Source: BJGV01 sp964013575 (GTDB lineage: Bacteria > Pseudomonadota > Gammaproteobacteria > Burkholderiales > Nitrosomonadaceae). From it: a stretch of DNA of 6,962 nucleotides. The translations under genes and the position numbers were made by a program. The stretch lies in contig CAXGWP010000030.1 of NCBI GenBank assembly GCA_964013575.1, positions 1-6,962 of the forward strand, given 5' to 3'. Positions 1-4,988 of this stretch are shown piece after piece (the first letter of the stretch is position 1; each line of letters begins with the position of its first letter). The notes under the pieces were generated by a model that saw only the letters and a list, made by a program, of their open reading frames with translations, had not been told where the DNA came from and made no database searches.

Positions 1-30
1 CTGCCGTCCATCCCAATCTATTGCAATATA

Positions 31-92
31 CCGGTACATGCTGGTACATTTAGGGTATTGATACCAGCAAATCAAAGTTGATACTAGTAAAT
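31..92. repeat. Phased short repeats, candidate integrase arm-type/att region
   Basis: GGTACAT occurs twice (33-39 and 43-49), exactly 10 bp apart. It is followed by the inverted repeat GGTAT-TG-ATACC (54-65). A 14-base imperfect direct repeat, TGATAC(C/T)AG(C/T)AAAT, occurs at 59-72 and 79-92, exactly 20 bp apart. Spacings of one and two helical turns suggest protein binding on one face of the DNA. The block ends about 10 bp before a relic of an integrase N-terminus, which is where tyrosine recombinases of this class usually keep arm-type sites and their own operator. The function is inferred. The 30 bases before the block could be the attachment core or the end of the target gene, but I recognise neither. 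It could now serve as the control region of the downstream merC-like gene. Confidence 0.5.
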
Positions 93-102
93 TGGATATT
101 TT

Positions 103-204
103 ATGAAATTATCTGACATAATCGTTAGGAAGGTAAAGCCAAAGAAAAATATTTATAAAATGGTAGGTGGAAGAGGCCTTTTCTCAGTTAAAACTAAATG
201 TTAA
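103..204 (+). pseudogene. Truncated P4-type tyrosine recombinase (integrase), N-terminal arm-binding fragment
   Basis: An ATG-started frame of 33 codons begins MKLSDIIVRKVKPKK and continues with a YK...GGRGLF block before stopping at 202-204. This matches the typical opening of P4-like phage and island integrases (the DUF4102 / Arm-DNA-bind_3 domain): M-x-L-(S/T)-D, then R-x-x-K-P, then Y-K-x-x-x-G-G-x-G-L-x-x-x-V. Intact members run to about 400 residues with a C-terminal R-H-R-Y catalytic domain, and none of that follows here. Only the first helix/strand part of the arm-binding domain survives, so the fragment cannot recombine DNA. Its stop overlaps the start of the merC-like gene (198). 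This suggests a deletion joined the integrase stump to that gene, or that the stump is now a leader ORF translated into it. There is only a weak ribosome site (GGA at 94-96). The family assignment is from memory of the motif. Confidence 0.65.
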
Positions 205-587
205 CAGATAAATTTGCTATAGGTTTGTCAATGATCTGTGCTATCCACTGCTTGGCGGTTCCCCTTCTATTAGTAATACTCCCTAGTATGTTGGCTTTGC
301 AGCTGGATAATGAAATATTTCATACTTTAATCATAATAGCTGTCCTACCGGTAAGTATTTTTGCATTAACTCTAGGGTATAAGCAGCATAAACATAATTG
401 GTTGCTTATTGTTGGCTTCACAGGCTTATTAATACTTCTTATTGCAGCAATATTAGGTGAGGAGGTAATTGGAGAGCTTGGGGAGAAGTTATTGACTGTA
501 TTTGGTGCTAGCCTTGTAGCAGCCGGACACCTGTGGAACTATCGAATTTGCCGGAAGTTTACTGATTGTGCTTGTCCTAAATGCTAA
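198..587 (+). CDS. MerC-domain inner-membrane protein
   Basis: A 129-residue, strongly hydrophobic protein with about four membrane helices (near residues 7-27, 38-60, 68-86 and 93-112). The first helix carries C14-A-I-H17-C18 followed by L-A-V-P, the signature of the MerC family, where a cysteine pair in helix 1 is implicated in Hg(II) uptake. After helix 4 comes the family motif H-L-W-N-Y-R-I-C, and the tail is cysteine-rich (C118, C124, C126, C129), as in MerC. Classical MerC works with MerT/MerP and mercuric reductase. None of merR, merT, merP or merA is in the window, and chromosomal MerC-domain proteins are often stand-alone with unproved substrates, so transport of mercury or another soft metal is only a possibility. 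The ATG at 198 gives the usual short stretch before the cysteine motif but has no clear Shine-Dalgarno. It overlaps the integrase relic by 7 bp, so translation may be coupled. Confidence 0.85.
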   Translation: MLTDKFAIGLSMICAIHCLAVPLLLVILPSMLALQLDNEIFHTLIIIAVLPVSIFALTLGYKQHKHNWLLIVGFTGLLILLIAAILGEEVIGELGEKLLTVFGASLVAAGHLWNYRICRKFTDCACPKC

Positions 588-750
588 TTAATTATAGGTA
601 AAGCTATAAAGATTTTAGTATCGTGAAGATGTAAAAATTCTAGAATTATTCTGTAAGTGTTTCAATCTTTAATTCGATTGGCATGTCTACTACCTATATT
701 AGTTTTATATAGTCCAAAGAAATAAATAAAACTTATTTTAATCCTTGTGA

Positions 751-909
751 TTGATAGTCTTTTTGCTTCCTGTTGTTTATCAACATTATTGGGCAAAAGA
801 AAATTTAACAGATTCTTATAAGATGCCTATCTAGTTAACTAAGGCATTAAATAACCTTAAAGAAGATAGAAATATCACTGTTGAGTTAGTTAAATTTTTA
901 CCACAATAA
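751..909 (+). pseudogene. Degenerate gene remnant (copy A of a duplicated gene tail)
   Basis: The gap from 588 to 922 holds no intact gene. One frame from a TTG at 751 reads as a hydrophobic leader (LIVFLLPVV), then YWAKENLTDSYKMPI, a TAG stop at 832-834, and continues in the same frame as LTKALNNLKEDRNITVELVK to a stop at 907-909. The part after the TAG looks like genuine protein and is echoed by a related segment at 1264-1308 in the same frame. I read it as the decayed remains of a small, possibly exported protein broken by at least one nonsense mutation. The family is not recognised and there is no ribosome site. Chance coding-like sequence remains possible, but the second copy argues against it. 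Confidence 0.35.
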
Positions 910-922
910 TAATTAACAGCAC

Positions 923-1192
923 TTAAAAGAATGATTCTTCTATGATTTGCCCTGTTTCTGTATTTCCTGATATTCGTGATGAATCATGTGCTTGTATTTC
1001 TATATACACCACCCAAAGAATAATGAGAGCAGTTATAGCACCCCATACAATGACATTTATTTTTCTTGTGTTTTGTTTTCCTTGTAAGAAAGCCTCTTTA
1101 TCATGCTTGAACCACCATAATATAAAGCCAATAACAAATATTCCGGGTATCATTACTAATACTTCTATTCCAATTAGCGTTGCTTCATACAT
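923..1192 (-). CDS. Small two-helix inner-membrane protein, function unknown
   Basis: An 89-residue protein with two predicted membrane helices. The first is near residues 5-27 (IGIEVLVMIPGIFVIGFILW) and the second near 46-65 (INVIVWGAITALIILWVVYI). A basic, polar loop lies between them (KHDKEAFLQGKQNTRK), and a soluble acidic tail ends in FF. By the positive-inside rule the loop is cytoplasmic and both ends face the periplasm. The start is unusually secure: AGGAGG sits 6 bases before the ATG, with a near-consensus promoter just upstream. A plus-strand frame over the same bases (942-1250) lacks these signals and reads poorly. I do not recognise the family. Two-helix proteins of this size often accompany respiratory complexes or transporters, but no such partner is in view. 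It is the only minus-strand gene in the left half and is flanked by related gene-tail remnants. Confidence 0.75.
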   Translation of the reverse strand: MYEATLIGIEVLVMIPGIFVIGFILWWFKHDKEAFLQGKQNTRKINVIVWGAITALIILWVVYIEIQAHDSSRISGNTETGQIIEESFF

Positions 1193-1198
1193 GTGGCT

Positions 1199-1204
1199 CC
1201 TCCT
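1199..1204 (-). promoter_or_regulatory. Strong Shine-Dalgarno AGGAGG
   Basis: On the minus strand the bases before the start at 1192 read GAAGGAGGAGCCAC. AGGAGG is complementary to the 16S rRNA tail and leaves a 6-base spacer. It is the clearest ribosome site in the window and settles both the strand and the start of the 923-1192 gene. Confidence 0.8.
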
Positions 1205-1219
1205 TCTATTTATCTATGA

Positions 1220-1249
1220 ATTATATATACCTGTAATGATATTTGTCTA
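1220..1249 (-). promoter_or_regulatory. Sigma70-type promoter for the minus-strand membrane gene
   Basis: On the minus strand, TAGACA (1249-1244; 5 of 6 matches to TTGACA) is followed after 18 bp by a perfect TATAAT (1225-1220). Transcription would begin near 1213, giving a leader of about 20 bases that contains the AGGAGG site. The match is strong for such AT-rich DNA, though TATAAT alone is common by chance here. Confidence 0.5.
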
Positions 1250-1308
1250 GAACAGAAAGAAATTCTAAAGAAGATAAGAATATCACCGCTAATATTGTTC
1301 AATTTTAA
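1240..1308 (+). pseudogene. Degenerate gene tail (copy B)
   Basis: The plus-strand frame reads YLSRTERNSKEDKNITANIV and stops at 1306-1308. Bases 1264-1308 align without gaps to 856-900 at about 34 of 45 positions, in the same reading frame: KEDKNIT here, KEDRNIT there. The remnant has no start and no upstream open frame, so it is not a functional gene. It lies beside, and partly under, the minus-strand promoter at 1220-1249. The two copies, 408 bp apart, bracket the 923-1192 gene, which suggests a duplication or an insertion at an older gene followed by decay. Confidence 0.35.
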
Positions 1309-1553
1309 TAAGGAGATGCAATAAAGTTGGGTGTTAGTAATATGAGGGAATAAAATGGTTAGGTTGTGCTGCGCGCTGGGTGCTATTTCGTTCTACTTAT
1401 TTCCGCCTACTACATTATAGTATTATATCCTTAAACTTCTTAGTCTGTATAATTTGATTTTATCAGGTATTTTCTTTATAGAATTTTACTTAATGCAAAT
1501 TTTACGTAGCAGAGGTTAAAATATTTCAGGTATAACATTCAAATAAATTATTG
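1309..1553. other. Long intergenic stretch with a local GC-rich patch
   Basis: No gene is supported here. A GC-rich island around 1363-1386, containing TGCTGCGCGCTGGGTGC, stands out from the surrounding AT-rich DNA. A short frame over it (YEGIKWLGCAARWVLF, continuing to a stop near 1451) has no start, no ribosome site and no recognisable family. The patch could be a fragment of foreign DNA or of a lost mobile element. I see no paired inverted ends, target duplication or stable hairpin with a T-run. Confidence 0.3.
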
Positions 1554-1643
1554 ATGCATAAGTATATAAAAAATACTGGGTGGAAGGATGAAGCTATAGA
1601 GAATCTTAATCAGAAACTCAAAATGAATAAAATTAAACCATAA
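1554..1643 (+). CDS. Very short orphan frame or gene remnant
   Basis: A 29-codon frame from ATG 1554 begins MHKYIKNTGWKDEAIENLNQ and is rich in Lys, Asn and Glu. It is hydrophilic, with no signal peptide or recognisable motif. It has no Shine-Dalgarno and ends 17 bases before the lipoprotein start at 1661. Its composition is protein-like, so it may be the tail of a decayed gene or a leader ORF. Chance is also plausible at this length. Confidence 0.2.
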   Translation: MHKYIKNTGWKDEAIENLNQKLKMNKIKP

Positions 1644-1660
1644 CAGAGGGGAGTATTCTT

Positions 1661-2230
1661 ATGAAAGGACTCTTCTTACTTCCAATATTTCTTTTATCTA
1701 TTGTCTCTTGTTCAAGTGAGCAGCAAGAATCTGTTACTAGTGGCGCATGTGTAATAGACACTGGTTCTTTTCCTGTTGGTTTTAATGCATATGTTGTACC
1801 TGAAGGAAACCATCCATCCTATCCACCTTTTTGCTCACCTGTACCAGCAGGCTTGTTAAATATAGTAATTGACCTGTTCTCATTTGAGTTACGTGATCAG
1901 CTAATTGCAATTAAAGTAGTGAAAATAGAACACAATGAAGAGCAAGAAGCATTATTCATGCCTCCTACTAAATACCATAATGGTAGCATCCCTATTATGA
2001 TCTCATTAGAGCCACGCAGTAAATATAAAATTCTATTACTAGATGGTGGTTCAGATAAAGATATTACTGCATCTCTTGTTTCAATTCCGATAGAAACACG
2101 CAGAAAAGGAGATTATGTTCATACTGGAGCAGCAGGGTCTGTGTATGGGTTTCTATTTATATTATTAGGAATTATAGGGACAATAATTTTAGTTTATAGG
2201 TATTTATTTAATAGATCTTTTAGTAAATAA
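1661..2230 (+). CDS. Lipoprotein with extracytoplasmic domain and C-terminal membrane helix, function unknown
   Basis: A 189-residue protein. The N-terminus (MKGLFLLPIFLLSIVSC) is a signal peptide with a lipobox (I-V-S-C17), so C17 should be lipidated after signal peptidase II cleavage. Residues 30-60 hold two further cysteines (C30, C58) in a Pro/Tyr-rich stretch (GNHPSYPPFCSPVPAG), which could pair. Residues 60-145 alternate hydrophobic and polar residues like a beta-sandwich (NIVIDLFSFELRDQLIAIKV). Residues 158-180 form a transmembrane helix followed by a basic tail (RYLFNRSFSK). Two anchors, a lipid and a helix, should hold it at the outer face of the inner membrane rather than let Lol machinery export it. 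The start is well supported by GAGGGGAG about 9 bases upstream. It is probably monocistronic: a 116-bp gap follows. I do not recognise the family; a CopC-like or other accessory periplasmic domain is possible but unproved. Confidence 0.75.
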   Translation: MKGLFLLPIFLLSIVSCSSEQQESVTSGACVIDTGSFPVGFNAYVVPEGNHPSYPPFCSPVPAGLLNIVIDLFSFELRDQLIAIKVVKIEHNEEQEALFMPPTKYHNGSIPIMISLEPRSKYKILLLDGGSDKDITASLVSIPIETRRKGDYVHTGAAGSVYGFLFILLGIIGTIILVYRYLFNRSFSK

Positions 2231-2346
2231 CTTATTTCTCATATATGAAATTAACCTGACTGACTAATTTTTAATAAACTACTATGATTTATATATAAAG
2301 AGAATTGAAATTATATGTTTATGTAATGTTATTTAGGAATGATTCA

Positions 2347-2475
2347 ATGAAAAAATTATTTTTACTTCCGTTACTATTTTTATCTCTTACTTCTATTCCA
2401 TATTTGAGTGAGGCTATGATGCCTAAGAGATTAAATATTATTAGAATGAAGGACACAAATGAAAAATCCCCTTGA
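2347..2475 (+). CDS. Short exported peptide or truncated secreted-protein gene
   Basis: A 42-codon frame starts MKKLFLLPLLFLSLTSIPYL and is followed by SEAMMPKRLNIIRMKDTNEK, SP and a stop. AGGA lies 8 bases before the ATG, so initiation is credible. Residues 1-23 look like a type I signal peptide (cleavage after S-E-A), leaving a mature peptide of only about 19 residues, mildly basic. The first 16 residues match the leader of the 1661 lipoprotein at 10 positions (MKGLFLLPIFLLSIVS against MKKLFLLPLLFLSLTS), but the lipobox cysteine is missing. It could be a real small secreted peptide or the stump of a paralogue that lost its body. The next gene starts 37 bp downstream. Confidence 0.4.
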   Translation: MKKLFLLPLLFLSLTSIPYLSEAMMPKRLNIIRMKDTNEKSP

Positions 2476-2512
2476 AGTTTATCCTCTCGTAAAAAATATC
2501 AATTAAAATATA

Positions 2513-3334
2513 TTGAATACTCAATTACTGTCGCGTTCTTTGCTATGGTTTCAAATTTTCAAATATGCAGTCTTCGGATTGCTAATATTGAATGCAGGTC
2601 AATTTTTTTTACAGGACTATTTTGCGACTAGGCACCTTTTTGGTGCTGGCATGCAGTGGCCCCAGATTATTGAGGGTTATGCGTCGACGATCGACACAGT
2701 TGCATGGTTGATATTGTTATTAATGTTTGAATTTGAGACCTCGCTGTTTTCTGCTGAGTACCTGCATAACTTTTGGATTAAATGGGCAGTAAATACGCTT
2801 AAGATAATCGCTTATAGTTTTATTGTCTATTCTCTTTATGGCTATATTGCTAAATATATTGCCATGCATACATTTGAATTATCTGCAATAAATAATTTGT
2901 GTGACCAGATTGGAAAACAGCTGGTATTTATGGTAAGTCCTGATGATTTTTCTATAATTAGCAAGCAAAATTGCGCTGATTTAACCAATGAAGATAAGTT
3001 ATTTCGTTTGCCAGGTACTAATGTTGTAGCTGACAATTCACATTTAGCATTGGTTCAGAATCTTTCTATCGTAGATGTTGTTAACGCAAGTAATTGGATC
3101 CTAATCGTGATAATTTTGCAGGCAGATATATGGATACAATTACGCCATCAGTTGGATCATACAATAGTTAAAATATTCCGTTTTATAAAGCCATTTTTAT
3201 ACTCTTTATTGTTTGGGTGTGCAATCTATTGGGGTATTAATGGTACGTTTTTAGATTTTTGGGATGCCTTTTTATGGATACTTGCATTTGCTTTTATCGA
3301 GCTTAATGTTTTTAAGTGGAACTCAAATAATTAA
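2513..3334 (+). CDS. Conserved-looking multi-pass membrane protein, function unknown
   Basis: A 273-residue protein with about six membrane helices (near 13-33, 62-79, 93-112, 194-210, 227-243 and 249-266). Between helices 3 and 4 is an extramembrane loop of about 80 residues with two cysteines (C130, C154) that could form a disulfide if periplasmic. Acidic and aromatic residues sit in or near helices (FEFET at 71-75, WINGT/FWDAF near the end), but no transporter or enzyme motif is recognisable. The only plausible start is the TTG at 2513: an in-frame stop lies at 2504-2506, and the first ATG (residue 47) would remove helix 1. There is no clear Shine-Dalgarno, so expression may be weak. The early part, around 2641-2700, reaches about 55% G+C, unlike its neighbours, so this gene may be an older conserved gene among AT-rich additions. 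Overall the layout recalls conserved hypothetical gammaproteobacterial membrane proteins, but I cannot name it. Confidence 0.75.
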   Translation: MNTQLLSRSLLWFQIFKYAVFGLLILNAGQFFLQDYFATRHLFGAGMQWPQIIEGYASTIDTVAWLILLLMFEFETSLFSAEYLHNFWIKWAVNTLKIIAYSFIVYSLYGYIAKYIAMHTFELSAINNLCDQIGKQLVFMVSPDDFSIISKQNCADLTNEDKLFRLPGTNVVADNSHLALVQNLSIVDVVNASNWILIVIILQADIWIQLRHQLDHTIVKIFRFIKPFLYSLLFGCAIYWGINGTFLDFWDAFLWILAFAFIELNVFKWNSNN

Positions 3335-3430
3335 CAGAATTAGCTTGTTATTGATTAATAGGGCAAGGTTGGATAAATTATTTAAGTAAGTGCCATAAAC
3401 TTATTTTATACGAACTTAATTTAGTATTAT

Positions 3431-3458
3431 TTGTCTTTATAGTATGGGGAGATAAAAT
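3431..3458 (+). promoter_or_regulatory. Possible promoter for the 3550 gene
   Basis: TTGTCT (3431-3436) and TAAAAT (3453-3458) are separated by 16 bp and match the sigma70 elements at 4 and 5 of 6 positions. The leader would be about 85 bases. The 215-bp gap before the gene makes an own promoter likely, but in such AT-rich DNA this particular match is weak evidence. Confidence 0.25.
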
Positions 3459-3549
3459 TATTACATTAATCTTCTTACTATAAATCTACTAATAAATTTC
3501 ATTAATATTAAGTCTATTTATAAACTAATCAGATTTTAAAGGGATAATT

Positions 3550-4113
3550 ATGAATAAGTTATTACTATTTGTGGTTTTAACTGTTATGTATAGTGGAATG
3601 GTTAGAGCAGAACATGATTTTGATGATATGTCTTTTAAAGATGATGGGCAGGCAATTTTAGCGGAACAAAAAGTACAATCAGTTCTATTAGAATTTGAAG
3701 TAATTGAAAAGCATAGAAAAGAGTGCATAAAGCCTATAGAAGATTCATCTTTTTATCAGAGGCTTGATAAAAAATTTATTTTAGGGAATAAGAATAAATT
3801 ATTAGAGAAAATGAGCCTAATTAAATATGCTACGGAATCAGATATAAAAGATATTAATGATTATATTGCTGCAAGGGAGTCATGTACAAAAGATATTGTT
3901 GAAGGTTTTAAGAAGATTGAGCCTAAACTAGGAATGCAGATGGAGATTTTACAAATAGAAGAAAACATTGATTTAATTGAGGTAAGTAAAAAAGGGTTGA
4001 CAATAGGGAACATGAATAAACGGCACCTTGAGAGAGAGAATCATGCGATAGAGATAGCAATAGAATTTATCGATCGTATAAGAGGGAAGGTTAATCCTAT
4101 AGAAGGAGAATAA
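3550..4113 (+). CDS. Secreted, mostly helical protein of unknown function
   Basis: A 187-residue protein with a type I signal peptide (MNKLLLFVVLTVMYSGMVRA, cleavage after A20) preceded by GGGA 6 bases before the ATG. The mature part is highly charged and should be almost all alpha-helical, with Lys/Glu/Ile-rich heptad-like stretches (around residues 35-60, 75-100 and 120-180). It has two cysteines, in KECIKP (near 59) and ESCTKD (near 112), which could form a disulfide across a helical hairpin. There is no enzyme motif, membrane anchor or lipobox, so it is probably periplasmic or released. The leader closely resembles those of the Sel1 genes downstream (V-x-R-A end), although the mature part has no Sel1 repeats. 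I do not recognise a family. The gene stands alone, with gaps of about 215 bp before it and 168 bp to the convergent acetyltransferase. Confidence 0.7.
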   Translation: MNKLLLFVVLTVMYSGMVRAEHDFDDMSFKDDGQAILAEQKVQSVLLEFEVIEKHRKECIKPIEDSSFYQRLDKKFILGNKNKLLEKMSLIKYATESDIKDINDYIAARESCTKDIVEGFKKIEPKLGMQMEILQIEENIDLIEVSKKGLTIGNMNKRHLERENHAIEIAIEFIDRIRGKVNPIEGE

Positions 4114-4141
4114 GTAAAGGGCCATATAACATTAACAGATA

Positions 4142-4155
4142 TGTAATAAATTACA
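4142..4155. repeat. Small perfect inverted repeat between convergent genes
   Basis: TGTAAT-AA-ATTACA, with 6-bp arms around two bases, lies in the gap between the 3550-4113 gene and the end of the minus-strand acetyltransferase. It could be a protein-binding palindrome. Its AT-only core and lack of a following T-run make it a poor terminator, and chance occurrence is possible. Confidence 0.25.
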
Positions 4156-4281
4156 TTATAAATTTAGTTTAAACGACTAATATATATGGAATAATTTCTA
4201 TAGCTATGTTGTCAATTGCAAAGAGATTAAATTCGGGTGCTAGGAAAATTAGTATAAAATTGACTCTTGCTTTCTAAATAG

Positions 4282-4803
4282 TTATCTTAGTTCTTTTAAA
4301 TCAAGTTCATATCTATACTCAAAGTCTTTTGTATCATCAGGCCAATTTATTTCCTCTTTTTCTTTAAGCTTGAACCCATGATTCGTCATACCTTTTCTAG
4401 AGGGCTCATTTCCTTTGCGGTGGCCTATAGTTAGCTTATCCCAAATTAAATAATTTTTTGCGAAGGCAATACATGATTTATAAAAGAGGCTTGAGTATCC
4501 TTTCCTACGGTATTCAGGCTCAATAAAGATCATAGCTATAATCCCGGTTTTTCCTGTGGGATCTTTATGCCAAGTAAGGACAGCCGAAATTCCAATTAGC
4601 TTATCTTGATCAAATAAACCAAAGGCTTGTTTTCCCTTTCCATTTAATATTTCTTTCCAATATTCAGGTTCCTTTTTTTCTGTTTTACTAGGGTCTACTA
4701 GCACGTATCTAGTATGCATATTAACTGCACGTATTCTAATTTCCCTGAAATATTCCCAATCATCAGGATTTAAAGTTCGTATGTAGATATTAGTATTGTC
4801 CAT
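4282..4803 (-). CDS. GNAT-family N-acetyltransferase
   Basis: A 173-residue protein of usual single-domain GNAT length. It starts MDNTNIYIRTLNPDDWEYFR, the typical beta1-alpha1 opening (I-R-x-L-x-x-x-D-W). Residues 58-79 give the central strands (AFGLFDQDKLIGISAVLTWH). Motif A spans residues 88-105: IIAMIFIEPEYRRKGYSS contains V/I-x-P-x-x-R-R-x-G-x-S, the acetyl-CoA pyrophosphate-binding loop (R99, R100, G102). The later N-x-x-(S/A)-x-x-x-x-x-x-x-G-F block (NEPSRKGMTNHGFK) is motif B. The family moves acetyl from acetyl-CoA to an amine. The substrate cannot be told; small molecules, antibiotics or protein N-termini are all possible. A TTG five codons earlier (4818) is in frame, but the ATG at 4803 gives the standard family start. 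There is no clear ribosome site. The gene is monocistronic and convergent with the 3550 gene. Confidence 0.88.
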   Translation of the reverse strand: MDNTNIYIRTLNPDDWEYFREIRIRAVNMHTRYVLVDPSKTEKKEPEYWKEILNGKGKQAFGLFDQDKLIGISAVLTWHKDPTGKTGIIAMIFIEPEYRRKGYSSLFYKSCIAFAKNYLIWDKLTIGHRKGNEPSRKGMTNHGFKLKEKEEINWPDDTKDFEYRYELDLKELR

Positions 4804-4988
4804 TAAAGATTGATACAAAATTAATTAAATAAAGTAAAAATAATATGTATTAGTAAATTTCTGTTATTTTATAGGATATAGCTATTAGTTATATTGTATT
4901 ATTTTCTCAGGTAGTACCTAAAGAAACTGAGGCAAATAATTACAGAAATATAATTTCTATTTATTCTTGTTATTTGTATACTAAATTA

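Noticed and set aside
1..30. Possible tRNA 3' end or target-gene end at the window edge (CCGTCCATCCCA)
   Set aside because: It would fit an integrase attachment site, but too few bases are present to pair an acceptor stem or recognise a gene tail.
593..608. TATAG-N6-CTATA hairpin after the merC-like gene as a terminator
   Set aside because: The stem is only five pairs, mostly A-T, and is not followed by a T-run.
942..1250. Plus-strand open frame of 102 codons opposite the small membrane gene
   Set aside because: It has no ribosome site and an odd Cys/His/Pro-rich composition. The minus strand carries AGGAGG, a promoter and a clean two-helix protein.
2239..2248. TCATATATGA palindrome after the lipoprotein gene
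   Set aside because: Short AT palindromes are frequent by chance in such DNA, and it has neither loop nor T-run to act as a terminator.
2305..2332. TTGAAA / TGTTAT as a promoter for the 42-codon peptide gene
   Set aside because: The -10 box is weak, and the implied start of transcription falls only about 8 bases before the ATG, on top of the ribosome site.
2842..3036. Minus-strand frame inside the six-helix membrane gene
   Set aside because: It lies wholly within a better-supported gene, with no start signals and no plausible protein character.
3525..3728. Minus-strand frame over the start of the secreted helical protein
   Set aside because: It is an antisense shadow of a gene with a signal peptide and ribosome site. 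Its Ser/Cys-rich composition is typical of reverse-strand translation.
4804..4818. TTG start five codons upstream for the acetyltransferase
   Set aside because: The ATG at 4803 gives the usual GNAT N-terminus. The extra five residues have no supporting ribosome site.
4974..4988. TTG start five codons upstream for the adhesin-E-like protein
   Set aside because: The ATG at 4989 gives a standard MKQ signal peptide, whereas the extension only lengthens it without a ribosome site.
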